Shown one piece after another: positions 1 to 13,400 of a stretch of DNA of 64,000 nt. The notes under the pieces are model-generated. The model did no database searches, was not told where the DNA came from, and saw only the letters and a list, made by a program, of their open reading frames with translations. The position numbers and the translations under genes were made by a program. The DNA is taken from NCBI GenBank assembly GCA_007922225.1, contig ML679961.1, positions 9,481,433 through 9,545,432 of the forward strand, written 5' to 3'. Each line of letters begins with the position of its first letter. Position 1 is the stretch's first letter. This DNA comes from Emydura subglobosa. Taxonomy: Eukaryota > Chordata > Testudines > Chelidae.

Positions 1-533
1 GTTGAGCAAAACAACCTCCCCCACCCCCGCAGTAAAGTTAAACTGACAGAAAAGATATTTTCTTCAGCTGGGATTTGAAGAGGGGTGGCAACAGTGAAGA
101 GATAGTTCGCTCCAAATGACAGGAGCCACCGCAAAGAGAATACTAAATACTCCAATACTAAAGAGAAGGAGGTCGCCCCTTGGTCCAAGTGGTTAGCCAA
201 TATTTGGCGCCTTGCTGGGCTGTTCCCGTTAGGAAGAGAAATTGATAGTGTGAGTCAGGCATTTCCTCAGCGCAATTGTATTTACTCACAAAGAATGTGC
301 ACAAAGTCCTGCTTCCCTGAACACTGAAGGAGCTAACAACAGCAGGCAGTTTCCTTGCTCATGGTTTCCGAGGCTGCCTTTGCAGCCCGTCCTGTGCCCC
401 GAAGAGCTCTGTCTCTGTTCTCTCTCAGGACCATGCTCACAAATGCTGCTCTGGCTTTCTGCCTGTGACCCCAGTACACTGCAATCAATCAATGTCCCAG
501 CATTTGCCATCAGTCCCAGGAAAATCCCTCTCA
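1..533. other. Intergenic DNA, nothing recognised
   Basis: No coding similarity, structural RNA or clear repeat. In mammals GCH1 lies on this side of WDHD1; no GCH1 exon is visible. Confidence 0.5.
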
Positions 534-1450
534 GGCCTTGTCTACATTAGAAAAATAAGTTGACCTAACATAGGTTGACTTACAGCCACTGCAATAATTA
601 CTGTGGTGGCTGATGTCCACTCTACCTTCCTTGGGTCAGTGGAGTGTGTCCTTACCAGGAGCACTTCCATCAACCTAAGGGGGGGCAGTGTGGGGAGCTG
701 AGTGACCGGTCTCTCAGCTCCTGCCAGGAGCCCCACAGGCTCCCAGTGGGCTGCCCCCACCAATCCCCATTCCTCACTAGAAGCCAGCCCTGGGGCTTCT
801 CCACATTCCCACCAAGAGCTGGGGAAAACCACCCAGAGCTTCCCCCCTCCCCATTCCCTGGGGGAAGCCACTTGGGGCTTCTCACCCCTGGGAAGTGGGG
901 TCCAGCTGCCCTGATTTCTTGTCCCCCCGGGAGCCACAGCAGCCCCAGCACCCAGTGGGGAGCTGATGGAGAAGCAACCCAGGGCTTCTCCCTGTTCTCT
1001 GTTGGGAGCCGAGGGAAGCCACCCGGGGCTTCTCCGTTCCCTGCAGTCCTCCGGGAAGTAGGCAGCTGTGGCAATTTCATGGGGCAGTCATGAAACTGAA
1101 AAGGTGGAGAAACACCAGGGCTTCTCACCCTGCTACCAGCCAGAAGCGGAGACCAGCTGCTCAGCTCTCAGGGGGGCTCTCATGTCAATTTCACCGGTGA
1201 AATTGACAAGAATGACAGCCCCACAGCTGATGTAAGGGGGACGCAGTCTATACTGACACACTGCATCGCCCTAAGCCGACATGAGCCCTACACCTCTTCT
1301 CAAGGTGATTTTATTGTGTTGAAAAAACAGGGCAGTTTTGTCAGCGGTGGGGGGGAGGGGAGGAGAGGTGATTGCAGTGTGTACGCCAGCACTGTTTTGT
1401 CGATAAAAGCGGAGCTTGGTCAACAGAACAGTCTAGTGTAGACCAGGTCT
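534..1450. mobile_element. Inverted-repeat DNA element (MITE-like) with GC-rich core
   Basis: The ends are inverted copies over about 32 bp: the left starts GGCCTTGTCTACATTAG and the right, read in reverse, starts GACCTGGTCTACACTAG. Both go on to GTTGACC. The left arm resembles the element at 42004-42300. No transposase is encoded. The ends are of the kind seen in the Harbinger-related elements elsewhere in this window. Confidence 0.75.
700..1145. repeat. Minisatellite-like core in the MITE
   Basis: Imperfect GC-rich units recur at roughly 50-70 bp with the shared motif GAAGCCAC(C/T)(T/C)GGGGCTTCTC. They keep several frames open on both strands, which explains the apparent 130-150-residue ORFs here. 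Confidence 0.6.
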
Positions 1451-1660
1451 TATTCTCCCTTCCCATTTGGTCTAGTGTCTTGGATGCTGGCTTCTACTGT
1501 TTCTTCCATTTATTCATTACTTCTTCCATTTAACCCGAATGAAGGGTGGCTAGTACAAGGTCTGTGATTGCCAACATGTCAAAGACTTGCTTACTTGCAG
1601 CCATAAACCCCTTCTAACATAACAGGACACAGAGGGACAGTGCTAGAGAAGTAGACTGAG

Positions 1661-1905
1661 GGTATGTCTCCATTGCAATCATCGGGTCTGATTGCAGCTT
1701 GAGTTAATCTTAATGGAGCTAGCTCGAGTCCTGGTAGCAACAAAGGTGCAGCAGCGTGCGCTTCAGTGCAGGCAGGAACCCTGGGTAATTATTTGCCAGG
1801 CTAGCCTGCGGTGAAGAATGCATTGCCACAGTGTCACTGCTTCAGTACCCGAGCAAGCTAGATTAATGCTAGCTCACATATCTACGTGTGCTGCAACCGC
1901 ACCCT
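1661..1905. mobile_element. Short inverted-repeat element (MITE-like)
   Basis: The arms are inverted copies: GATTGCAGCTTGAGTTAATC with GAGCTAGCTCGAG on the left, and the reverse complement of the GAGCAAGCTAGATTAATGCT region on the right. It starts GGTATGTCT like related elements at 46640 and 57561. No coding content. Confidence 0.5.
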
Positions 1906-2867
1906 GTGACTGCAAGATCCACAGACCCTGAGGGAGCAGAGCCACGGTGGGTGATGGTGGAGCGAGGTCACCGAAGGCTCCCATCTCCTGCACTTGTCCT
2001 GCTGCTATGACAAGGCGTCCGAGATATAAAATGCACTATGATGCTATAAAACACCTACGTAAGCCTTAGGAATTCAGCCAATATTTTCTGAAACAATAGC
2101 ATTTGAGTATCAACACCTAATGGATTAAATCTGTTGTTTCCTCCCTTTTTTACTTTTATCATGTATACAGTGCCTTATGTATAATATGTCCTTTGTTTAC
2201 AAGGGTGTCAGAGTAAAAACAGTATGAAAACAAAAAAATCTGTATTTACCAAATAGTTACATTATTATTTAGTCTCAAAAGTAACTGGGTTAATACATCT
2301 TTAGGTTTTCTTCCATTTGCTTGCTCTTAGCACCAATAACTGATACTATCCCCTCCACTTTTTCATGTGTAATGAAAACTGCAGTGATATACAGAAATCT
2401 TAAAGTCATTTTGAAAAACTTGAAGAATGTCAAAAAGAAAACAAGTTCTCATTTTATGGCTAACCTATGACACTTAAATTCTCTTGGATTCAAGGAGCTT
2501 TTGCAGAATCTATTTTATGTCTTGCTTCTAACTCATTTGAACACTAAAAGCTCATGATTCTTACTGAATGGGCAGCAGCTTATCATCTCAGTAGAATTAC
2601 CAGACTGCAGGAGGAAAAAAATACTGAATGATTGAAGGCCTTCAAATTTGACTTGCTACGTTGAAAAGCTAAAGCTGTAACTCCTAGATCTTAAAATCAA
2701 AATCAATGTGTGTTTGACTTCCAGTCATCAGACACTGCATTTTATCCATCTGCAAGTATGGTGTATATAACTGGCTTCTGACTACGAGGTGCAAGTCTTC
2801 TTCCTAGTGCAATATGGAAAAATTGAACAGGAGACTTCCACCAACCTAAACACAGAAATGTTCACAT
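1906..2867. other. Intergenic DNA left of WDHD1, nothing recognised
   Basis: AT-rich, no gene, RNA or clear repeat seen. It may hold the distal WDHD1 3' UTR if the signal at 2868 is not used. Confidence 0.45.
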
Positions 2868-3631
2868 TTTATTTTAAACAAATATTACACATAAAACCCC
2901 ACAAATTCTAAAGTTAGGAGCACTTTATGACCACATCCTGGGATAGAGCTCTTCTGCAGAGTATAGGTCAGGGGGAGGTGCCTATGCATCTACACAAAGA
3001 TGGTTTAAAACCCTCCTCTGTACACCCACTGTTCCCAGTACAGCTTCAATAGATCAATAGGCTGGATCTCCTGTACTAAATAAGATTGCTGGAGCGCAAC
3101 AGCTGGAAATGGCCACCAGGGGTTGAAACTGCAGCCCAAAGATTACTATGGTGATGGGGCATCTTTTCCCCCCACCCCTTTTCTTCTGGCCATAGTTTCT
3201 TTTCCTTGCTACCTTGACAGGAGGAAGATAAAGTGACAAAAAAGCCCCTAGTTTGGATCTACACTACCATGAGATCATCCTTACACTTTGCCGATTCTCC
3301 CTGGGCTAACTAACTGGCTTTAGGGTCCAATATCACGAGTGGTGCAGCACACAATGGCCACGCGACACCATAGAATCTGGCCCTATATCTAGAAAATAAT
3401 CAGAAGATAATAATGACTATTTATATCTACTATACACACTATGTATAAAAGCTTATTTGCATCCAGGGTCCCAGGGATGCTGCAGCATTTTCACAAAGAA
3501 CACTTTGTAAAGGAATGTTTGGGACAAAACACTCACTTTTTGCAAGTGCACTTCTAGTATGTTGGCAAATTTCTCCATACAGGAGAAACTAATGTCTTTT
3601 GACAAGAAAACAGTGGGAAGGCCATTTTGTT
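2868..3631 (-). other. WDHD1: WDHD1 3' UTR, candidate extent
   Basis: Non-coding DNA downstream of the WDHD1 stop. The first clear AATAAA on this strand is at 2868-2873, about 0.76 kb past the stop, and is taken as a candidate polyadenylation signal. The true end could be further left; transcript data would decide. Confidence 0.4.
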
Positions 3632-3835
3632 TTAGCTCTTCTTGAATGCAAAGGCTGACAATTTGACATTTGTAGGCTGATCTAAGGGCTTCTGTTTTTT
3701 GGGCAAACTGGAGTCTTCCCTTGATTTTTCTTCCAGTCTCTCTTTCCCCTCATTCTTTGCATCTGCTGGGCGCTTCCTCTTTTTTGCTTCAGCTGAATTA
3801 CTAGCTGCTCCTCCTTTGGCTTTCTCTGTCCAGAC
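3632..3835 (-). CDS. WDHD1: WDHD1 last coding exon
   Basis: Encodes residues 1060-1126 and the TAA stop at 3632-3634. VWTEKAKG completes the HMG box. Basic AKKRKRPA and LPKKQKPLD follow, and the protein ends in [10 protein letters not shown], matching the conserved family C-terminus. Confidence 0.94.
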   Translation of the reverse strand, partial: VWTEKAKGGAASNSAEAKKRKRPADAKNEGKERLEEKSREDSSLPKKQKPLDQPTNVKLSAFAFKKS

Positions 3836-6800
3836 CTTAAAAAAGCAGGTACGTTAGAGACTAAAACCAAAGCATAATATGATGAATTCTACCATATAAT
3901 CACAGAAAGAAAATGTCTGCAGAATAAGACAGCACTGGAATAGTAACTACACTGACCATCACTAAGACTTGAGAGACAGAATCATTGGTAAGGTTGGAAA
4001 TTACTTCCTATGTCCTGCTTGCGTTACTGCGGGACTCTTCTTTACATCAATATCTTATCTAGTCTTGTTGTGAACCCTAGTGGTGGTATTTTAATGATCA
4101 CTCTTGAGAAATTATTCAATGGTCCTCTGTTCTAAATGTAAAAATGTTTTCCTAACATACAACTTCATATTTTTTACTATTTTTAAGTGTTGTGCTATTA
4201 ACTCCTGGTTTTACAACTTTTAACCAACTTAAATAATTCCTTCCCTTCTTTTGTAATTGCTCCACTGAGATGCTTTGATATAGATACAGTAATCCTATAC
4301 TTATGGGATAGTCAAGAAGGATATGCAGAGAGGATAATTGAATTACATTCTCCCCCCCCATTTAGTCTCTTTCTTTCTTTCTATTCTCCTAATACTCTTG
4401 TCTCTCTTCCCCTCTCCTGAGAACATTTAGCTACACCCGCCTCCCCCCCCCCCCNNNNNNNNNNNNNNNNNNNNNNNNNNNNNNNNNNNNNNNNNNNNNN
4501 NNNNNNNNNNNNNNNNNNNNNNNNNNNNNNNNNNNNNNNNNNNNNNNNNNNNNNAAAAAAAAAAAAGTGAATATGAATAGCTAAATATACACACACACTT
4601 CATGTCAAGGTTGTTTTTAAGTAATTTTGACAACAAAAGGAAATGTTAGTGATACAACAACGTAATTATAATGTCAATGTAAATGACCCAAAATATGAAT
4701 ACATAAAATCTCCCACCATCCCCCAAAATGTATTATGTTTCTCTCTATTTAGCATGATGGATATTTAATGCCCCAGGCTTTACAGCACAGTTATAGTTGA
4801 GTTCTCTAGCGTATACATTTTAAAAGCCAGGTTTTATTCAGGCCTTGGTCCATTTGTTTTCGCAGGTGAAATTTGGACAGCTAATCACTAATATTTGCAC
4901 CAAGAGTTCACTACAGTAGGCTTTGTGAAGAACTATTATCTCCTGGCTCTTACATGCTGTACCTTATTTAGACATACCATTATGATATTTGCTATAGCTT
5001 CAGACTGTAAGAGCTTGTCTAATTTGCTGCTCATGACCACATCTAGATTTTTCTCAGTATTTGTACCTTTTGCTAGTCTCTGCATCCTCTCCAAATCTGA
5101 TTTCATATCTGCAATTTGCCATTGTCAACATTATCCATCCTCTAACTCATTATGAAAATAAACAATTTATAAAGATCTGGCTGATAATTAAAGCATACAT
5201 TCTGGGTTTTTGCCTGGTAAAATATTTTGAGTCCAGATGGAGAGCAACAGCATTTAAGGACATTTCAAAACTGGAATTTCCACAGGATTCAACAGTAAAA
5301 GAGAAACAATTCTTGAAAAATATAATGAAACAGGGCTTTCTTACCATCCTTTCATCAGATGACAGCTCTCTAAATTGATTCATGCCTTCTTTTATTATGT
5401 CTGCTTCCTCCAAGTCAGGATTATTTGACAAAATACTCTCTCTCTTTTCTTCTAGCCACAGTTGGAACCCTGTCTTTGGTCTAAAATTGTCACAAAAATA
5501 ATTCCCAGTGTACAAAGCCTATAGAACAACTTTACAAAAATAGTATTTGCAACAAGAAGTGATTGAGCGTTCTTTATTGCCACACAGTTCCTGTCTAGAA
5601 AAGCAACTCAATATACTCAGCAGTTTCCATTCTCTTTTCAGCACACTCCACCAGCACACTGCAGCAACAGGACAAAACTGCATGTTTTTAAAACAGAATG
5701 CTTGACTTAAAAATGTCCACAAGGTTCACTGCTATAAAGTTCTCTTTTCAAATTGGACACTTCTATGCAAGTCTCCTATGACACTGGAATCTCTTGTGAA
5801 GATTTTAGATTTAGATTTTAGACGTCTGGGGATGATTCCAATTTAAATATTTCCAGTACTTCAATCTAGCATAGCAGCATGGCATAATCTATTGTTCAAT
5901 AATCAATATCAGATGCATAACTAATACTGATGCAGACATGATGACTGAGGGCCTAAAACTTACATTACACATTGTACATGACTTTATCAGTCACCTAGGA
6001 ATGAACCTATCTCAGAGTGACACAATCTGCTGTGAATGGATTTTCTGTAACTATTGGGAGATGTGCAACATTCTATGCTTTCACTGTATTTTCCTTACAA
6101 TCCCAAGACTTGTGTTATGCAGAGACAGGTTTGACATAACGTAAATAGCAGCCAACTAAGATCCTAGAAGTGACTTCAGAACTGTGAAAATGTATTAATG
6201 AACGCTCTTATCATGGTTTTATACTGCTTTGTCTCATTCCAATGACATCAGAAATCGTTCCCACAAATTTAACGTATAAGGACTACCACTAGAGGCGAGG
6301 CAGCTCAGTTTTCATTCTCGATTAGCTACTGAGACTCAGAAGATGAATCTAATAGAAGTGTTGACACACCACTTTTATAGCTTGTGTTCCAAAATGTTCA
6401 AACCAAACTTTTAAAAAATGCCACTCTTCTAGGATACATCAACATTGAAAGCCCAGGGCACGAATGGCAGCTCGTGTAGATATACCTGCACTAGCTTTAA
6501 CATAGCTAGCTTGCTAAAAACAGAAATGAGGACACCACAGCACAGGTTTCAATGCAGGCTGCCCCAGCCACCTGACTCTGCTGGATATGTACTCACTTGT
6601 GCAGCATCCTCACCTCTATTTTTAGCAAAGTAGCTAGAGTACAGCTAATGGGGGTACATCTCCGTAAGTTACCATTCACACCCCCGGCTGCTATGCAGAC
6701 ATTCTTAAGACTAGCCAGATCTAAAGAATTAAAGAATATTAATGTACAGAGGAGAAAAATGAAATAGCGACAATTAATGAGCCTGATATTAGAAATGCAG

Positions 6801-9800
6801 ACAGTTCTGAAATTGTCAAGTGTATATATCAAAATTAAAATTAAGTGTTATGTGAGAAATAAAATCCCTTGTATTCACTCACCTTTTGTTTTCAATATTT
6901 TCAGTGGCAGCAGCTTGGATTTCAGGCAATACATTTTCAGCTTTTTCTTCTCTTTCTTCAACTGTTTTCTCAGCAGCGAGGGATGCACGGGGCTGGAAAA
7001 AAGTGGCTGCTAATGCCTATAAAATTGATAAAGATTTAGAAAAATCCATTGATGATATTTACACATTGTGAATACGTCTACATCTGACAATACAAACCCC
7101 ATCACCCCAAGGAAAAGCATTTTTACAGAGGGTTTCTGTTAAATTGATGGTTTAAAATCTTGTTAATTATCAATATTCTATTATTAAATAAGAATAACTA
7201 CTGAAGGCACTTCAAAGGTATGCTTTCTACAGCTTGAGAAAAAAAAATCTCATGTTGCTTTTTAGGCTGCACATGGCATAGTTCTACTCATTTCTGTGCT
7301 CTGCTTGGACAGAGTTTACCTTCTGGGTTGTTTCATTCCATCAACAGTGTTTCCTATACTCCATAAGAGCAGATAAAATTCAACTTTGACTCTGCTCACT
7401 GAACTGAGTGTAAAGACTGGAAATATTACCTGCTTGGACTTCAGCTTGGGGACCAGAGGCTTTATAACTGGAGACTTCTGTTTGTTTATAACCCGGCTGT
7501 TAGGTGTTGGGGTGTTCTTGGAGAACTTGCTCATATTATCTAGAATGTTAGCTGAGTGAGCTGTTGGGTCTTTTTGGTTAGCCAGTACCTAAAGTAACAA
7601 ACAATTGGGAGCATTTTATTTTCAGTCACAAAAGGGAGTCTGCTTTTCCACAGAATTTCTGTCATATGAAAATCTTAACTTTAGAAATAATGTGTCTGTG
7701 CAATGTTTTAAAAAAACCCAAACCACTATCAGATGAACTGCAAAATTCTTACCTTGAAGGGATTGACCCGTCCTTGGCTGCTAGATGTAATTACAGCTTT
7801 TGTTACAGGAAAGAGAAAAAAAAAACAACACATGAAAATCTGTAAAGCATTGTGTGTATTTAATAAAATGAAAAATGTTCTATATAATCTTATTTCCTTG
7901 AAAATTTCCTAGAAAAAATAAAAGTATTCCAGCCTGTTAAATCAAAAAGGGAGGTAATTTACTGGAACTGATGGTTCTTCAAGATGTGTGGTTCCTAGCT
8001 GGATTCCAGACGTGGGTGCGCATGCACACCATGCGCTGAAACGGTTCAGAGTAGCATCCATCGACCTGCGTGCACACCATGCGTTGTCCACATAGTATGT
8101 CTAAGGTCTTAATGTAGCTGCACGAGTTGACGCCCCTTCAATTTCCTCTTACTAACAGGCATCGAGCCCATAGCAGAGAGGACGGGGATAGGGTTGGAAT
8201 CCAGATAGGGACCACACATCTCGAAGAACTATCAGTTATAGTAAGTAACCTCCCTTTCTTCTTCGAGTGCTGGTCCCTATGTGGATTCCAGATGTGGGTA
8301 GCGTAGCAAGCAGTGATCAGTGTGGAGGTGGACACTAGGGCTCAGCGGATGCAAAAAGTCTGTGGGATTGCACGGCCTACTGGTGCATCACAGTTGACAA
8401 TGGGTTGGCTATGGCGTAATGTGCAATGAAAGTGTGAATAGAGGCCCACGTTGCAGCCCTGCAAATATCTTGCCATGGGACATCGGCAAGGAAGTCAGAC
8501 ATAGAGGCCTATGCTCACGTGGAGTGAGCTTTGATGCTTGGTTGTGGAGGGACTTGGCAAAGGGAGTAACACTCCGTGATCCATCAGAAGATCCACTTAG
8601 AGATGCGTTAGGAAGAGGGCGCGCAGCCTTAGCAGTGCTCTGCTTTCGTGAGAAGAGTCTTGGTGAGACCTGAAAGGGGCGGGTACGATGGAGATAAAAA
8701 GCTAGCGCACAACGGAAATGCGGTACTTGGAGGAGGTCCCTCTCTGGGTCCACCTTTATGCCCATGACTGTGCTTCTTGTGCGCGCAGTCGGCTTTCATC
8801 GATGCTGTCGGTTCCGCTGGTGTCGTCGCTGGAGACGCAGTAATTGTCGGTGCAGCTGGGCGTTCCGGCGCGTCCATCGGTTCCACCGCAGTGTGCGCAC
8901 ACAGTCACATTGCCTCTTCCATGAGGTGTTTCTTACACCTAAATTCTCTCACCTCGTGGGTTCTCAAAGGAAAGGAGCAGCAGGTAGAGCACAATGCAAT
9001 GATGTGGGTCTCACCAAGGCAATAGAGACAGTGTTGGTTCTCGTCATTCACTGAGAACGATCGCAGGCACATGGCGCAGTTGTTGAATCCAACTTTTTGG
9101 GGAATAATCCCCCGAACAGGGTGTACTGTCCCAGGGAGGGGAGAACTTGGAAAACTATTAGTTACCTAATACTCTAACTAAAATACAACTACAAAACGTT
9201 AAAACTATTTTATTAACAAAGATTTTGTGGGGGTTTTTGCCACATAGCTTGTCTAAAGAAGACGACGAACATTCCAACACTGGCCATGCAGCGGTACAAG
9301 GAAACTGAGGGGGGCGTCGACCCGCACAGCCACAAAAGACCTCGGCTGTACTACGTGGACGACATGAAGTGTGGATGCAGGTCAATGGACGCTACTCTGA
9401 ACAGTTCCGGCCCTGGCACATGGCGCGTATGCGCACCCATGTCTGGAATTCACATAGGGACCAGCACTCGAAGAAGAACTGAAAGTTCTGCACTAACTTT
9501 TACCAGGATGTCAGGAAAGAGGAGAGGCACACAGGTAGATATTGACAACAAAAGAGAGACAGACCTCACAACAACTGCAATAAATTGGAATAAAATGAGA
9601 TTTGCTCACCAGATTTAGGCGTAGACACTTCTGATGATCCTACGGTTTTGCAGAATGGATTTTGTCCTTCAGGAAAAAAAAGATGCATTTTAAACCCATA
9701 AAAAGTGCAAATATTACAACAGCACAACTCATTTTAAAAAATCTTAAGGAACTCACATGCATCTTTCATCATTACTTTACACTGTAGTATTTGTATAAGT

Positions 9801-12800
9801 GCTTTAACTGCCACATTTAATTCACTGTATCCCTACCTGGACTTATCTTTTCTAAGAAGGAAAGTGATGTATATAAACTTTGCTAAGCTAAGCTTTACTT
9901 AGCCACTTTGATGGATAAACCCCACGCAGACTTCATATTTTGGAGTGGTAAAAGCAACAGCATTTATTTAAAAGAACTTCTAGCACTTAAAGTGTTACCA
10001 TAATATAGAAAAGAGCATACTAAGAAAAAACAAACAATTTATAATTGCATGTTCCTCAAAGCAAGTTTCAGTGTTCGGACGCTCTTCACACACACACGTC
10101 GCTCAAATATCAGGGTAAGCATGTGCTAGACTGTAGTTCAGTGATTATTTCCCCTCCAAGCCTTCCATCTTAGAGTCCAAAACATTTAGATTACTAAATA
10201 TGTATTAACTCACAGAAGGCGGGAAATGGAAACAGCAGGAGGTGCAGGCTAGAAAGTCTGCCTGCAGGCAACAGTGAAAATATGGCAGAGCATCACAGGC
10301 TCCCTAAAACCCTTTTCCTCCAGGTGCCCCAGAAATTGGGCATTGACAGCCCGGGAGAGGGCACGGCCAGGGTATGCGTCACTCTGTTAATTCACCCATG
10401 TCAGAGTTGAATTGAAACCAAGGAAACAGTTCCATCAGGTGAGCAAGAATGCAGTAGGTGCTGTTAAAAATGAAACCAGGAAAAAAAATGTAATGATGCT
10501 CTAAACAGTTAAGTGGGAAGTTCAAACCAGACAGAACATGCCTAGTGGTTAGTGTCCTAACTGGAGTCAAGAATCCTGGTTTCTTTCCATGGACTTCGGA
10601 TCAGGCCCTATGTGTCTGCCTTGCTGTGTCACTTAACATCTATGCCTCACTTTCTCTGTAAGACAGAGATCATACTTGCCTACCTCACATTGGTGCCATG
10701 AAGATTAATGCTTTGACAACATTAAGCATTATATAAACTGTGGAATTATCATCCAATCCATTGTATAAGTTATGACAGGAATTCCACAATGAAAATTAAT
10801 TCCTATTCAATCTGAAAAACAAAGGTCTGTGTAAACTTCTCAACCTGCCCCAAAAGTGTATCTTACTAAGTTTTTGCATTTCTTCCACTTCCTCAACTGC
10901 ATCGGCTTCCTTGATGTCTTCCATATCTTGTTCATGCAGAAGGTTTCTGACCTGAGGCTGGCTCCACTCTGTGGCAGAGTTGCTATAACTAAGTGGAAAT
11001 AATTAATAGTAATGGGCTATGCATGAAATTCCATCTCATCCAAAAGGGAAAGGGGACACATATTAATGGAAAAGAATAAAGTGAGACCAAATTACATTTC
11101 TGTATTAATTTTACAAAACAAAACCAGTCTAGGGTTTTTTGGGGGTGGATTATGTTGTTGATTAATTTGTGATATGACAGTCAAAACAAATCAAAGATTT
11201 AATAAATTAAATATCATTAACCACTTCAGTGCCACCAAAATACAAAATATGTTCACCACCACCACAATACTCATATGGCACTCACAGGGATCACATGTGC
11301 CTGTGTGTTCTCTTGAAGTTCACAACACTGAATTAAAACAGCCTGCACCAGCCTCCAATGTACTCAGAACTCAAAGACAGATCACACGATTTTACCTTAC
11401 TCCCCAAGACGGGCAAGAGTGGGGTGGGTTCTGAATAAGAAGCAGTTTGCAACCGTTTTTGGAGGAAGTATTAAGGAGAAAGGTGCTAACTAATGAGGAG
11501 ACGGATAAAACATTTGAGATCTCCTGCTAGATAGTCTTCACAATTTGCAAAAATATAAATAGGCCAAGTTTTCAAGACTAATCATTTAAATATGCACACA
11601 TGCCAATTATGTGCACAAACTACTCATTTGGATACATAGCCAAGTAGCTGGATGTATATATTTTCAAATTGCAATTTAGGCAGCAAGCTTTGAAAATCTA
11701 ATCTGGTATTTTATTGAAATCCCATTAAACTGCCAAGTACATTTTCTGTATTTCTCCCTCAATCTTTGCTGATTATTAAGATGTGTGTGTATGTAAACAG
11801 AAGCTCTCTTTTTTTCCAACCAGACTCTTGCAGCAAGGACTGAATCTGGCAATAAGAATAATCTAGTTTTTGTGATATAATCCAACCTTCGAAGAGACTA
11901 AAGACTCCAATATTAGCCTGCAGTTTCCATTCATGAACCAGGAAAGTGGAATAAACTATTTGGAAGGGAGCTATCATCCTGTTTGCAGCCACATATTCAA
12001 ATGTAAACCTGCAGACACTTTTATGTATGGGCCTTGAACTTGGTGCAAAATTAAACTTCTTTCTATCAAAACAAGCTTCCTAACTTTATGCATTTACTAT
12101 GATACCAGTTGGTGAAAAGCTGTAAAAGCTTTTCTGTCATTGGGTGAATGACACTGTTTAATACCAGCTGTAATCCTCTATCTACTCCTAAGGGACAAGT
12201 GCTGTGAGGAACATCCACATTGGCTGTAAATCTTAACTAAGGGCTATTCCGCCACATTCTTGCACTGAAATAACTAACTTGATTTTAAGTCACAATTTTT
12301 GGTATTTTGGTGCAAGTCTGCATTTGGACACGAATGACAAAAGGTTCGCATTAAAACTGATCTAGTTATTTCAGGATGTTTGTGCACAGGCCCAGCCTCA
12401 AGTCCAGTACTGCGCCAATTCAGCCTACGATCTCAAGAAGTCGATCTGAGTTCCTTTAGCCTCATGCATCACCAACAATAGTTTGCAATCAGAACTTAGT
12501 TCTATTTCATTCTAAATAGGTTCAAATACCTCTCTCATTATTGTGGTATCTGAGTGATTTAGTTAAAAATTCTTCCAATAACACATAAGGAGGAAACGAA
12601 CCAACCCGCTCTCTCTAGCTGTGTTGGCTCTCCAGAGCTAACTTATTCAAACGAATCCCCAGAGGGAGTACAGCTATTGAACAACATGGTGTTACTTTTA
12701 TATAGACCATTTTTAGAGTAGAATCACACTGGGATAAGAGCCAATTGTCACACACTAATAAATTATAGCATTGGACAATAAAATTGTACTGACTGCACCC

Positions 12801-13343
12801 TAATTTTGAATGTATCAGTATTAATAAACCCTGCAGGTTCTTTATCATGTAGAAATTTTTTTTACCCAGCATTCAGATGGTTTCGGAAATCCTCCTCCTC
12901 CTCCTCTTCTTCTTCCTTCGGTGCTGCCAACTCTGTCGCTTTCTCTACAGCCATCTCACTAAGCCGCTGGGCTAATATTAGTTTTCGAGAGCGAGATGCA
13001 TACTTGATAGCTAAATTGACAGCATTTTGGGTCATGAAGTCAGCAAGTTCCATACAACGAAATTCACGTTCCAGTTTACAAGAAAGCTAACAAAAGAAAA
13101 ATAACAATTTAGTTACACATTCCACATGCATGCTTCCTAGAATAACCCAAATGCAATCATTAATAGTAGTAATGGCACTAACCACCACCAACTTAATATC
13201 ACATAAGGGGCACGTCTTATCCAGACATCCATATATACACACCTTACTTGCTCCTAGTCATTTGAAAGACAGTGACTTTTCTTAGCACACACAGGGTTCT
13301 CTCTTAGCCAACACAGATCTATTGGCCAATAATATTTGTGTTG

Positions 13344-13400
<57 letters not shown>

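Larger units (their letters stand above)
7971..9482 (-). mobile_element. Internally deleted DIRS-type element
   Basis: Tyrosine-recombinase retroelements of the DIRS group carry inverted terminal repeats and an internal complementary region. Here about 190 bp at 7971-8165 is repeated inverted at 9285-9482. The segment at 8193-8299 holds both terminal edges back to back. Inside, minus-strand remnants show a gag-like piece (about 8720-9060, with the zinc-knuckle-like [17 protein letters not shown]) joined directly to the recombinase C-terminus (about 8395-8560, [18 protein letters not shown]). Reverse transcriptase is absent. It sits in a WDHD1 intron, in the sense orientation. Confidence 0.8.

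Noticed and set aside
542..1128. Overlapping 130-150-residue frames on both strands
   Set aside because: Produced by the GC-rich repeated core of a MITE; simultaneous open frames on both strands argue against coding.
10530..10760. Possible tRNA gene
   Set aside because: tRNA-like look comes from the MIR-type SINE head; no cloverleaf with intact A and B boxes could be traced.
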